NCBI RefSeq assembly: GCF_937920985.1
Contig: NZ_CALDXR010000033.1
Span: forward strand, 1-64,000
Source: an uncultured Phascolarctobacterium sp.
GTDB taxonomy: Bacteria; Bacillota; Negativicutes; Acidaminococcales; Acidaminococcaceae
DNA: 64,000 nt
Reading direction: 5' to 3'
Shown: piece by piece, positions 43,730 through 52,523 of the stretch
Layout: the number at the start of each line of letters is the position of its first letter
How positions within the stretch are numbered: the stretch's first letter is position 1
Program-made: the position numbers and the translations under genes
The notes under the pieces: model-generated
Told to the model about the DNA's origin: nothing
Database searches by the model: none
Seen by the model: the letters and a program-made list of their open reading frames with translations, nothing else

Positions 43730-44974
43730 ATGCTACCAGCAGCTAACGTTAAGTTTACCCCCTTCACGGAGGATATGAAAAAAACGCATACTATACTTGT
43801 ACCCGGCATGCTGCCTATGCATTTTTCACTGCTGCAGGCAGCACTCGTAAGCTGCGGCTACAAAGCCGAGGTTCTGCACAACACCGGCCGCGAGGTAATC
43901 GAAACCGGTCTGAAATACGTCAATAATGATATCTGCTATCCGGCACTGCTTGTTATCGGCCAGCTGATAAACGCTTTGGAAAGCGGCAAATATGATTTGG
44001 AGCACACTGCGCTGATTATCACCCAAACCGGTGGCGGCTGCCGTGCCTCCAACTATATCTATCTGCTGCGCAAGGCTTTGGAAAAAGCCGGCCTTACGCA
44101 CATCCCTGTCATCAGCCTCAACGTCAACGGTCTGGAGCAGCAGCCCGGCTTCCATCTGGATGCATCCATGGTGCATAAGTTTTTAGCTGCCGTAATTTAC
44201 GGCGATACCCTGATGTACCTGACGAATAAAACACGTCCCTACGAAGTTGTACACGGCGCAGCCGACAGATTGGCGCAAAAATGGCTGGCACGCTTAAGCG
44301 AAGCCTTCAAAAGCGGCAAGGCGCAGGCCTTAGGTACTATCAAGCAGCTTACTAAGGCTATTGCGCACGAATTTGCGGATTTGCCTATCACCAATAAGGA
44401 AAAAATCAAGGTTGGTATTGTCGGTGAAATCTACATCAAATATGCAGCTTTGGGCAACAACAATCTGGAAGCCTTCCTGCAGCGTCAGAACTGCGAATAT
44501 ATGCTGCCCGGTCTGATGAATTTCATCATGTACTGTGTTGATACTTATCTTACGGACTATAAGCTCTACGGCGGCAGCCTGCTCAAATACAGCGTCAACA
44601 AAGGCGCTATGTGGTATTTGAAATATATGGAAGGCATCCTGCACCAGGCGCTCAGTATTGCGCCCTTCAGCGCCCCCGCTACCTATGAGGAAACCAAGGC
44701 TATGGCCAAGGGCGTTATCGGCTACGGCAACAACATGGGCGAAGGCTGGCTGCTGACTGCCGAAATGTTGGAGTTGGTGCACAGCGGCTACACCAATATC
44801 ATCTGCGCTCAGCCCTTCGGCTGCCTGCCTAACCACATCGCAGGCCGCGGCATGATTAACAAAATCAAGGAGATTGCCGAGGAGGCCAATATTCTGGCAC
44901 TGGACTACGATGCCAGCGCTGCCCGCGTTAATCAGGAAAACCGCATTAAGCTGATGCTGGCGACAGCAAAGTAA
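43730..44974 (+). CDS. Activase-associated protein (2-hydroxyglutaryl-CoA dehydratase D-like)
   Basis: A 414-aa protein related to the C-terminal section of the large CoA-substrate-specific activases and distantly to dehydratase D subunits. Visible Cys positions suitable for Fe-S binding are VNNDICYPALL, TGGGCRASNY and CAQPFGCLPNH. It begins 13 nt after the activase stop, with AAAGGAG 8 nt before the ATG, so the two are co-translated and probably form one complex. A terminator follows. Confidence 0.82.
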   Translation: MLPAANVKFTPFTEDMKKTHTILVPGMLPMHFSLLQAALVSCGYKAEVLHNTGREVIETGLKYVNNDICYPALLVIGQLINALESGKYDLEHTALIITQTGGGCRASNYIYLLRKALEKAGLTHIPVISLNVNGLEQQPGFHLDASMVHKFLAAVIYGDTLMYLTNKTRPYEVVHGAADRLAQKWLARLSEAFKSGKAQALGTIKQLTKAIAHEFADLPITNKEKIKVGIVGEIYIKYAALGNNNLEAFLQRQNCEYMLPGLMNFIMYCVDTYLTDYKLYGGSLLKYSVNKGAMWYLKYMEGILHQALSIAPFSAPATYEETKAMAKGVIGYGNNMGEGWLLTAEMLELVHSGYTNIICAQPFGCLPNHIAGRGMINKIKEIAEEANILALDYDASAARVNQENRIKLMLATAK

Positions 44975-44993
44975 AAAAAGCATAAAAGATTTC

Positions 44994-45037
44994 CAAGGCG
45001 TTCTACCGTACTTAAGTAGAACGCCTTTACTGTTTTT
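44994..45037 (+). terminator. Terminator of the activase operon
   Basis: AAGGCGTTCTAC pairs perfectly with GTAGAACGCCTT around a 9-nt loop, then a T-rich tail. Confidence 0.88.
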
Positions 45038-45110
45038 GCCCCTTAACGACAGTCCTTTTCAAAGAAAACCTCCGCACTATCCCGCAACAAATAATTTACA
45101 ATCTTTTTGC

Positions 45111-45140
45111 TTGTAGCACACAAATATGCTGTGCTATAAT
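45111..45140 (+). promoter_or_regulatory. Promoter with embedded operator for the MFS gene
   Basis: TTGTAG (45111-45116) and TATAAT (45135-45140) are 18 bp apart. The spacer carries a perfect 7-bp inverted repeat, TAGCACA-N9-TGTGCTA (45114-45136), positioned to block RNA polymerase when bound. Confidence 0.65.
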
Positions 45141-45184
45141 ATTCAGCGCAATTTTATAGAATGAAAGTAAGGTGCTTTATATAT

Positions 45185-46375
45185 ATGGAAAACAAAATAA
45201 CTACCCGCGAATGGCTGCCGTTAATCGGCATGACCGTTTCCGCTTTTATTTTTAACACATCGGAATTTATGCCCATAGGCCTTTTATCCGATATCGCCGC
45301 AGATTTTCGCATGACAGAAGCGCAGGCCGGTATGCTGATTACCATTTATGCCTACGTCGTAATGCTCATGAGTCTGCCGCTGATGATTGCTGCTTCCCGC
45401 TATCCGCTGCGCAAGCTTTTGCTGGCAACCATCAGCCTGTTCGCCGTATCGCATGTAGCCTCTGCCTTTGCCACCGGCTTTTGGACGCTGCTGCTTTCGC
45501 GCATCGGCGTAGCCTTCGCCCACTCCATTTTCTGGTCCGTCGCCTCGCCTATCGCCGTGCGTCTTGTCAAAGGTCCCTTTAAAGCACTGGCTATGAGTAT
45601 GATTGTAACCGGCACGGCCATCGCCATCATCGTCGGCCTGCCTTTAGGACGTATCATCGGCCTTTACGTAGGCTGGCGCATGGCCTTTATGTGTATCGCC
45701 GTTTTAGCCTTTATCGTACTAGCCTACATGTTCCTGGTATTTCCCAAGCTGGAAAAAAGCGAACCGTTTACGCTTTCGCAGTTGCCGGTAATGCTGAAAA
45801 ATCCTGTGCTCATCGGCCTCTATATGATGTCCTTTTTGCTCCCCACCGGCTATTATACCGCCTACAGCTATATCGAGCCTTACCTGAAGCAGATTGCGCT
45901 GATGGATGATGCCTGGATAACCATCACCTTGGTTATTTTCGGTGCAGCCGGACTTTTGGGCAGTGCAGCCTTTTCCAAATTGTACGATAAATGCCGTTAC
46001 CATTTCTTCCGCATCACCGTACTTGGCGTTGCAGTTGTTTTGCTGCTGCTCTACCCCGTAAGCATCAATCATTATCTGCTGGTGCTGCTCTGTGCTGTCT
46101 GGGGCATCTTCGTTACCGCCTTCAACGTTGTAGGCCAGGCAGAGCTTTTGCGCACAACTACTATGAGCACCTCCGCTGTGGCTATGTCGATTTACTCCGG
46201 CATTTATAATCTTGGTATCGGCAGCGGCAGCTATCTGGGCGGACTTATCTGTACGCATGCTTCCATCGCTTATATAGGTCTCGGCGGCGGCGCAATCGTG
46301 CTGCTTTCCTTTATTTACTGTGCCTTTTTCCTTATTCCCGCTATGCGTCGCCAGAAAGTAGAGGCTGAAAAATAA
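45185..46375 (+). CDS. MFS transporter (sugar/drug efflux type)
   Basis: A 396-aa major facilitator with 12 helices, close to the SotB/AraJ/YdhP group of DHA1 exporters. The N-terminal TSEFMPIGLLSDIAADF and the motif A region are typical. It would export a sugar, amino acid or drug by proton antiport; the substrate is unknown. The start at 45185 (MENKITTREW) has AAGGTG 10 nt upstream. It is monocistronic, with an operator-like promoter. Confidence 0.88.
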   Translation: MENKITTREWLPLIGMTVSAFIFNTSEFMPIGLLSDIAADFRMTEAQAGMLITIYAYVVMLMSLPLMIAASRYPLRKLLLATISLFAVSHVASAFATGFWTLLLSRIGVAFAHSIFWSVASPIAVRLVKGPFKALAMSMIVTGTAIAIIVGLPLGRIIGLYVGWRMAFMCIAVLAFIVLAYMFLVFPKLEKSEPFTLSQLPVMLKNPVLIGLYMMSFLLPTGYYTAYSYIEPYLKQIALMDDAWITITLVIFGAAGLLGSAAFSKLYDKCRYHFFRITVLGVAVVLLLLYPVSINHYLLVLLCAVWGIFVTAFNVVGQAELLRTTTMSTSAVAMSIYSGIYNLGIGSGSYLGGLICTHASIAYIGLGGGAIVLLSFIYCAFFLIPAMRRQKVEAEK

Positions 46376-46496
46376 ATTTAACCGCCGAAAAGCGTATAAT
46401 AAACTGTATATTAAATTTCCTCACTTGCTATATTTCCTGTTTTTATTTATAATTAAGAGATACGTAAGATTACAAAGAAGGAGATTTTCTATCAAT

Positions 46497-47627
46497 ATGT
46501 CTGCAAGTACAACCAAAACCAAGAATCAACCATCCCGTAAACCTGTATTGCTGGATTACTTAAAAGCCTTCACTAAGGATAAATTGATTTTTGCAGCTCG
46601 TCAGCTCTGCATCACCTACAGCAAGCTCAAAAAGGACGAGCTTGCTGAAAAAATCTGCACAGAAATGCAAAAGCCGGAAATTGCAGCAAAACGCTTTGCT
46701 ATTATGCCGGACGAAAACATTCAGGCCTTCGAAGCAGCCATGGAGAAAAAATGTTTCCATCCTACCTACAGTGAATATGCACTGCTGCTGCCCTTTATTT
46801 CTATGGGCTACATTGTTTCCTATCCCGATGACTGCTTCGAAGCAGTAAAGGAAGCACGCACCGTCTACAAAAAAATCAACACCGCAGATTTCCAGGCTCA
46901 CCGCCAACAGCTGGCATGGCTTTTGGACTGCATCACCGCTATGTCCAGCCTGCACCTTATCCTGCCTGTAGAATTTTTCTGCGAAATGTATAATCAAAAA
47001 GCAGGCTTTGAGCTTACTCCGGAAACTCTGCCGCAGCTGCTGGACGAGGTTCCGAGCAACTTTAACCCCTGCGCAATTAAAGATGGCCGCATCCTGCTCA
47101 AGAAAAATGACAGCGATGACTTCTACACCAGACTGGAGCAAGGCAGAAAGCCCTTCGGCCTGTACCTGCCTACCGTAAAGGAAATCACCATGCTTTCCCA
47201 CTACGGTTATATGCAATCTACTACCGCATATCAGGATCTGCATGACTTCTTCACTCAAGAGCTGAATGTTGCGGCACTGGATGCACATTACTGGTGCCAG
47301 TACATCTATGAATTTGAAAACTCCAACACCGACGGCAATACCTCTGAGCTGATTCAGAAGCTGCAGGCTAATATTCCCACCTGGAACAATTACAGCCATC
47401 TCGGCAGACTTTCCGTACTGCTGCAGAACGCCCGCAACAATGCTACCCGTATGTTCTGCCTCGGTGGCCACACTCCTAACGAAACTATCAAGCTGCTGCG
47501 TGACGCACAGCAGGCAGCTCAGCAAAATACCCGTGTAGGTGCCAAAGCGAAAAAGGTTTATCCTAACGATCCCTGTCCCTGCGGCAGCGGCAAAAAGTAT
47601 AAAAAATGCTGCGGTAAAAAGCACTGA
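46497..47627 (+). CDS. SEC-C motif protein of unknown function
   Basis: A 376-aa protein. The C-terminal SEC-C zinc motif (DPCPCGSGKKYKKCCG) matches that of SecA and many otherwise uncharacterised proteins. The N-terminal 350 residues are mostly helical and I do not recognise them; the opening LKAFTKDKLIFAARQLCITY resembles helical Rho_N/SAP-like starts. AAGGAG lies 13 nt before the ATG, unusually far. It is followed 36 nt later by a DEDDh exonuclease gene, so a nucleic-acid-related role is possible. Confidence 0.7.
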   Translation: MSASTTKTKNQPSRKPVLLDYLKAFTKDKLIFAARQLCITYSKLKKDELAEKICTEMQKPEIAAKRFAIMPDENIQAFEAAMEKKCFHPTYSEYALLLPFISMGYIVSYPDDCFEAVKEARTVYKKINTADFQAHRQQLAWLLDCITAMSSLHLILPVEFFCEMYNQKAGFELTPETLPQLLDEVPSNFNPCAIKDGRILLKKNDSDDFYTRLEQGRKPFGLYLPTVKEITMLSHYGYMQSTTAYQDLHDFFTQELNVAALDAHYWCQYIYEFENSNTDGNTSELIQKLQANIPTWNNYSHLGRLSVLLQNARNNATRMFCLGGHTPNETIKLLRDAQQAAQQNTRVGAKAKKVYPNDPCPCGSGKKYKKCCGKKH

Positions 47628-47663
47628 GCAGCAGGCTATGCTTTAGTGTAAGAAGGAATTGCA

Positions 47664-48314
47664 ATGAAGAAATTTTTAGTCGTTGATTTTGAATTTACTA
47701 CCTACGAGCGCCCTGTCGGCCGTCCGCGCGGCTTCTTTTCCGAGATTATCGAAATCGGTGCAGTGAAGCTGGACGACGAACCGCTCACCGACTGCGGACG
47801 CATACAAAGCTTTGTCAAACCGCATTTTTATCCTAAGCAGGCTAAGGATTCTATGGATTTTTGCATGATTACCGCTAAGGATATGCAGCAGGCCATTGAA
47901 TTTCCTGACATGGTGCAGGAGCTGGCAGCGCTGTATGAAAGCGGCGAAACCTACTTTGTAGCTTGGGGAACCGAGGATTACAAGGTACTGCAGACAGGCT
48001 GCGAGCGTCATAAAATCGAAAACCCCGTAAAATACGAGGACTATCTTGATTTGGCGCTGGCCTACCGCCTTTGGAAGGGTGATGATTACACCACCGGTCT
48101 GAAAAAGGCTACCGAGGAACAGGAGGTCAACACAGCCGGCCTGTGGCACACCGCCTTTGACGATGCCAACAACACCGGCAAGCTGCTGATTGAAATGTTT
48201 AACCGTGGCTGGAAGCTGGGGGATTTCTTCGCTGCCCGCGAGGTTTACGAAGCGGAGCGCGCTGCCCGTCAGGCAGAACGTGCCAAGCACCATAACGGTT
48301 ACAGAAGATGGTAA
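47664..48314 (+). CDS. DEDDh 3'-5' exonuclease (DnaQ/RNase T-like)
   Basis: A 216-aa exonuclease. Exo I is VVDFEFTTYE, Exo II lies near AWGTEDYKVL and Exo III is LWHTAFDDANNT, giving the DEDDh residues. The layout resembles the KapD/ERI-1-like branch, suggesting RNA or short oligonucleotide trimming. The C-terminal 35 residues are charged. It is probably cotranscribed with the SEC-C gene. Confidence 0.9.
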   Translation: MKKFLVVDFEFTTYERPVGRPRGFFSEIIEIGAVKLDDEPLTDCGRIQSFVKPHFYPKQAKDSMDFCMITAKDMQQAIEFPDMVQELAALYESGETYFVAWGTEDYKVLQTGCERHKIENPVKYEDYLDLALAYRLWKGDDYTTGLKKATEEQEVNTAGLWHTAFDDANNTGKLLIEMFNRGWKLGDFFAAREVYEAERAARQAERAKHHNGYRRW

Positions 48315-48331
48315 AATTTTAAAGCGCACCA

Positions 48332-48373
48332 TAAAAAAGCTATCACCGGGCTTTGCCCGCTGATAGCTTTTTT
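48332..48373. terminator. Bidirectional terminator
   Basis: AAAAAAGCTATCA pairs with TGATAGCTTTTTT, with an inner GGG/CCC. It serves the convergent exonuclease and asparaginase genes. Confidence 0.9.
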
Positions 48374-48393
48374 GCTTTTATGCTGTTTATCTT

Positions 48394-49395
48394 TTAGTAA
48401 CAACTGAAAATCTCCTGCACCTCGTTGCGCTCCTGCGTCCGCAAAAGTGCCAGCTGCAGCAAAAGGCGTGCCTTTTGCGGATTAAGATTATCCGCATACA
48501 AAAAGCCTTGCTCCTGCCAACGCTCCAGACCTGCGGCAACAATACCGCTGCCGGTGCGGCTGGAACGCACTACTACAACGTCGCGGCCAACAGCCTCCGC
48601 CAGCGCCGCTTCCACAGCCTCATGAATGCTGCCCATACCGCTGCCGGCGTAGATAAGGCCATGTGCGCCTGCTGCCAGTGCCGCATCCACAAATACGCGA
48701 TCCTCACCGATATGCGTGTAGATGATATCCACGCGCGGCAAAGCAGTAACACCGCTCACATCAAATTCGCTCTGCAGTGTGTGCGGACGCACGCTGCGAT
48801 AATAGTAATGTACCTCACCGCCAACTATAAAGCCTAAAGGACCACCGTTCGTTGCCTTGAAGGTTGCCACATTCGCCGTGTTCGTCTTGGTCACGTCACG
48901 CCCGCTGTAGATTTCATCGTTCATCATCACCAGCACGCCCTGTCCGGCGCTTACAGCATCCACAGCTACCTTAACAGCGTTGATAATATTCAAAGGTCCG
49001 TCGGCACTGACTGCGGTGGCAGGACGCATTGCGCCCACGAGTACCACCGGCTTAGCACTCTTTAGCGTCAGATTCAGAAAGAAGGCCGTTTCTTCCATAG
49101 TATCGGTACCATGGGTAATAACAACGCCGTCGACATCATCCTGCGCCAGCAGCTCATTGCAGCGCTGCGCCAAGCGCAGCAGCAACGCATCGGTAATACT
49201 GCTGCTGTCGATGTTGCACAGCTGCTCGCCGCTGATATGCGCCAGCTCGCCCAGTTCAGGCACACCTGCCAGCAAATCGGCAACGCTGTAGGCACCAGCA
49301 GTATAGCCTGTCATCTGGATACCGGAGGCAGCCTTGCCGGCAATAGTACCGCCGGTTGCCAAAATTACAATATTTTTCAACTCAGTTTTTTCCAT
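48394..49395 (-). CDS. L-asparaginase
   Basis: A 333-aa asparaginase/glutaminase. The nucleophile Thr is in ILATGGTIAGK, the second catalytic set is in VVITHGTDTMEETAFF, the Lys lies in a later region of the same fold, and a NIDSSSIT substrate loop is visible. No signal peptide is seen, so it is probably cytoplasmic even though the sequence resembles type II enzymes. It releases aspartate and ammonia, which fits the nearby Amt and glutamine synthetase genes. It follows the C_GCAxxG_C_C gene on the same strand. Confidence 0.93.
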   Translation of the reverse strand: MEKTELKNIVILATGGTIAGKAASGIQMTGYTAGAYSVADLLAGVPELGELAHISGEQLCNIDSSSITDALLLRLAQRCNELLAQDDVDGVVITHGTDTMEETAFFLNLTLKSAKPVVLVGAMRPATAVSADGPLNIINAVKVAVDAVSAGQGVLVMMNDEIYSGRDVTKTNTANVATFKATNGGPLGFIVGGEVHYYYRSVRPHTLQSEFDVSGVTALPRVDIIYTHIGEDRVFVDAALAAGAHGLIYAGSGMGSIHEAVEAALAEAVGRDVVVVRSSRTGSGIVAAGLERWQEQGFLYADNLNPQKARLLLQLALLRTQERNEVQEIFSCY

Positions 49396-49440
49396 CAGCC
49401 TGACCTCCCTCAGTCCTTCTGCAAGCTCCGCAGTTAAGTA

Positions 49441-49869
49441 TTATTTTACCATGCCCTTTTCCTGCAGATAATCAGATACCATGTCTGCCGCTTCGGCAGT
49501 AATCTTAATACATTTAGTTCTGTATTCCGGTGTACCGAAGCTCAGGCGATTCAGTGCTCTACAGCAGGAAGTGCCGAAATGCTTGGTAAAGCGCTCATGA
49601 AACTCATGCGTATATTTATAGACCTCTGTCTGATGCTTTTCAGACGGATCCAATCTGCCAACGATAGAACTGATAACCAGGCAGGAACCGCTCAGCGCAC
49701 CGCACACGCAGCCACTGCGGCCGATACCGCCACCCATGCCGGACACCATGCGGATTGCTACATCCGGCAGGCCCAGCTTTAAGCCGTCATTGCACGCCTT
49801 AACTACGGATTCTACGCAGTTATTGCCCTCGTTATGGTACTGCTCTGCTAAATCATAAATTTCCTTCAT
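49441..49869 (-). CDS. C_GCAxxG_C_C family protein
   Basis: A 142-aa protein of the C_GCAxxG_C_C (DVU_1555-like) family. It has a helical core with conserved cysteines NCVESVVKAC and GCVCGALSGSCLV, and a later CCRALN. This is a putative redox or metal-binding module common in anaerobes, with no proven function. It is upstream of the asparaginase gene, 45 nt away. Confidence 0.85.
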   Translation of the reverse strand: MKEIYDLAEQYHNEGNNCVESVVKACNDGLKLGLPDVAIRMVSGMGGGIGRSGCVCGALSGSCLVISSIVGRLDPSEKHQTEVYKYTHEFHERFTKHFGTSCCRALNRLSFGTPEYRTKCIKITAEAADMVSDYLQEKGMVK

Positions 49870-49931
49870 ATTCTATGCCTCCAAAAAATAACCTAATCCT
49901 GTTTATTTTAGCAAGCATAGAACAAAATAGC

Positions 49932-49966
49932 AAGAAAAATGCTGTAACCGAAAAGCCACAGCATTG
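49932..49966 (-). terminator. Terminator of the HD-domain gene
   Basis: On the minus strand AATGCTGT pairs with ACAGCATT, followed by TTTTTCTT. Confidence 0.75.
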
Positions 49967-49970
49967 TATA

Positions 49971-50468
49971 TCAAAGACCGAACATAGTCTTTGCCAGCTT
50001 TATTCCGCTCTCTGTTTTAAAAATCCGCTCCACAGCCTTGGCAATATTCTCCTTCGGCGTACCGTCCTCATAAAAATTTACTATAAAATCAGCTTCCACA
50101 AGCAGCTGATAATCAAGGCCGTCAATCATATTATATGTATGATGATGACCGACAAGATAGCAGATGCGTTCAATTTTTTCAGGTGTATAGCCAACCTTTT
50201 GCAAAAGCCCGCGTGCTACCGACGGTCCCTCCTGCTCCTGAATTTTACCGGTGCAATGACCGGCACCGTACTTGGCTTCACCCGGCTTAATACCGCAGTC
50301 ATGCACAAGACCTGCCGCCTCAACAAGCTCTGTCAGCTCTGCATCTGCACCCTCGCTCTCAGCCAGCTGCTTGGCCAAACTGGCAACCTTGATAAAATGC
50401 TGGCAGCGGCGTGCATCTCCGGCAAAAAAAGCTATCATCTCATTATATAAAGCAACGTTTTTATTCAT
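49971..50468 (-). CDS. HD-domain phosphohydrolase
   Basis: A 165-aa HD-superfamily protein. Metal ligands appear as a first His in CQHFIKV, the HD pair in GLVHDCGIK and a downstream GHHH and Asp (VEADFIVN). The substrate is unknown; small HD proteins of this kind hydrolyse nucleotides or phosphoesters. The start at 50468 (MNKNVALYNEM) has GGAGTG 6 nt upstream. The longer upstream frame lacks a ribosome binding site. Confidence 0.85.
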   Translation of the reverse strand: MNKNVALYNEMIAFFAGDARRCQHFIKVASLAKQLAESEGADAELTELVEAAGLVHDCGIKPGEAKYGAGHCTGKIQEQEGPSVARGLLQKVGYTPEKIERICYLVGHHHTYNMIDGLDYQLLVEADFIVNFYEDGTPKENIAKAVERIFKTESGIKLAKTMFGL

Positions 50469-50582
50469 AGCATTCACTCCAATCCGACTAAAATACGATT
50501 CAATCTTATTTTGGCCTAAACAATGCAGTTTTGCAAGTTTTTTCGCCATAATAAGATTATAAAAGCATTCTCCTCCAACACA

Positions 50583-50630
50583 CAGAAAAGCGCTCTTAGC
50601 CTGCATTACGCAAGACATCGAGCGCCTTCC
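50583..50630 (-). terminator. Terminator downstream of amt
   Basis: On the minus strand GGCGCTC pairs with GAGCGC(T) around a loop of about 24 nt, followed by TTTTC. It lies about 35 nt past the amt stop. Confidence 0.6.
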
Positions 50631-50665
50631 TGTTTTATTAGGGAGTTAGATTAGGGAGAAGCAAA

Positions 50666-52342
50666 TTATTTTTCCTCAATAGGATAATCCTGCAGAGCAT
50701 CATAGCCTGTTTCACCGGTACGAATCTTAACAACATCCTCAACATCATAGATGAAGATTTTGCCATCGCCGTATTTGCCGGTATACAGAACCTGCTTAGC
50801 AACATTGACTACTGCTGCAACAGGAATTGCGGAAACAATCATTTCAACCTTTACCTTCGGCAGCAGGTGTGCAGCAACCTCAGCACCACGATACATTTCC
50901 GTAGAGCCCTTCTGGATGCCGTAGCCCAAAACCTTGGTAACAGTCATGCCGGTAATTCCCAGCTTATCCAAAGCATTTTTCAATGCTTCGAAACGATTTT
51001 GCGAGGTGATAATAACAACCTTGCTCATCTTTACTGCGCCTGCAGGCTTAGCTGCAGTTTCCTTGACCGGAGTAACATAAGTAGTAGTAACAGAGGTCTG
51101 TACCTCCAACGGAGTTTGCATAAAGTCGGCATAGCTGCTGAGCAGGCCATGCTCTTCCATATCCAGGCCTTTGATTTCTTCGGATTCCTTAACACGCAGA
51201 CCAAAGAGCTTATCAAGAACTTTAAAGATAATCGTCATCGTAATCGCAACATAGATTGCTACAACTACAACGCCGAGGATTTGTTTTACCAGGAAATCAG
51301 TACCGCCGCCATAGAAGAGGCCACCGTCAAGAGCGAAGAGACCGGTTGCGATAGTACCGAAGGCACCGCAAACACCGTGAACAGAAATGGCACCGACAGG
51401 ATCATCAATCTTCAGCTTCTGGTCGAAGAATTCAACAGCAGCAACTACCAGCACACCGGCAATCAGGCCGATGATTAAAGCGCCGGCCGGACTTACCATG
51501 TCGCAGCCTGCGGTAATTGCTACCAGACCTGCAAGCACGCCGTTCAGTGTCATGGAAACATCAGGCTTGCCGTAACGAATCCAGGTGTAAATCATAGTTG
51601 CGGTAGCAGCAGCTGCTGCAGCCATGTTAGTGGTAATGAAGATAGCACCCATGGAAACCAAGGCGTCATCACCGGTTGCGCAGACGGTGGAAGCACCGTT
51701 GAAGCCAAACCAACCGAACCAGAGAAGGAAAACGCCCAAGGCCCCAAGCGGAATGCTGTGACCGGGAATAGCGTTTACCGTACCGTCGGCATTGTATTTG
51801 CCGATACGCGCGCCAATCATCTTGGCACCGACGAGAGAAGCAACGCCGCCTACCATATGAACGGCAGTTGAACCGGCGAAATCGTGGAAGCCCATCTGTG
51901 CGAGCCAGCCGCCGCCCCAAATCCAGTGACCGCTAATCGGGTAAATAATAGCGCTGATTAATACGCTGTAAATGCAATAAACCAGAAAGTTGGTACGTTC
52001 TGCCATAGCACCGGAAACAATTGTTGCTGCTGTAGCACAGAACATCGTCTGGAAGATAAAGTACGCAGTGCTTGGATAGCTGGCACCGTAATCACCTTTT
52101 ACAAAGAAGTCCGGCGTGCCGATGAAGCCGCCGATATCGGTACCAAACATCAGGCCAAAGCCCAGAACCCAGAAAACAATGGAGCCGAGGCACATATCCA
52201 TGACATTTTTCATGACGATGTTGCCGGCATTTTTGGCTCTGGTAAAGCCTGTTTCAACCATTGCGAAGCCCGGCTGCATAGAAAATACCAAGAAGGCACC
52301 TATCAGCACCCATATAGTATCGGCAGATACATATTTGTCCAT
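50666..52342 (-). CDS. amt: Ammonium transporter with fused PII domain
   Basis: A 558-aa fusion. Residues 1-400 are an 11-helix Amt channel (motifs GHWIWGGGWLAQMGFHDFAG with pore His, and DDPVGAISVHGVCG). After a linker of about 40 residues, the last 115 residues are a complete GlnB-like PII domain. Its T-loop GIQKGSTEMYRGAE has the usual modifiable Tyr, and the C-terminal signature is YTGKYGDGKIFI. PII proteins normally block AmtB in trans; here the sensor is attached. The gene lies downstream of type III glutamine synthetase. Confidence 0.95.
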   Translation of the reverse strand: MDKYVSADTIWVLIGAFLVFSMQPGFAMVETGFTRAKNAGNIVMKNVMDMCLGSIVFWVLGFGLMFGTDIGGFIGTPDFFVKGDYGASYPSTAYFIFQTMFCATAATIVSGAMAERTNFLVYCIYSVLISAIIYPISGHWIWGGGWLAQMGFHDFAGSTAVHMVGGVASLVGAKMIGARIGKYNADGTVNAIPGHSIPLGALGVFLLWFGWFGFNGASTVCATGDDALVSMGAIFITTNMAAAAAATATMIYTWIRYGKPDVSMTLNGVLAGLVAITAGCDMVSPAGALIIGLIAGVLVVAAVEFFDQKLKIDDPVGAISVHGVCGAFGTIATGLFALDGGLFYGGGTDFLVKQILGVVVVAIYVAITMTIIFKVLDKLFGLRVKESEEIKGLDMEEHGLLSSYADFMQTPLEVQTSVTTTYVTPVKETAAKPAGAVKMSKVVIITSQNRFEALKNALDKLGITGMTVTKVLGYGIQKGSTEMYRGAEVAAHLLPKVKVEMIVSAIPVAAVVNVAKQVLYTGKYGDGKIFIYDVEDVVKIRTGETGYDALQDYPIEEK

Positions 52343-52384
52343 TTGTAAACACCCCTCAAATTATAATATTTTTTAACGTGTCAT

Positions 52385-52397
52385 TGAGCAGCGCTCA
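52385..52397. promoter_or_regulatory. Palindrome upstream of amt
   Basis: TGAGC-AGC-GCTCA is a perfect inverted repeat 43 nt upstream of the amt start and is a possible operator. Confidence 0.35.
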
Positions 52398-52410
52398 CAT
52401 GGCATTAGCT

Positions 52411-52449
52411 AAAGAAAAAGGGGCGTACCCGATTTTTCGGATACACCCC
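52411..52449 (-). terminator. Terminator between glutamine synthetase and amt
   Basis: On the minus strand GGGGTGTATCCGA pairs with TCGGGTACGCCCC around AAAA, then a T-rich run. It should reduce read-through into amt. Confidence 0.85.
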
Positions 52450-52523
52450 ATTGTGTATGAGTTTATATATATTATTTTATCTTAACACACCTTACTCAAG
52501 GCTGTCGAGAAGGCAACTGCAGC

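Noticed and set aside
46560..47624. 354-aa minus-strand ORF opposite the SEC-C gene
   Set aside because: The SEC-C frame has a real zinc motif and a Shine-Dalgarno sequence; this frame has neither.
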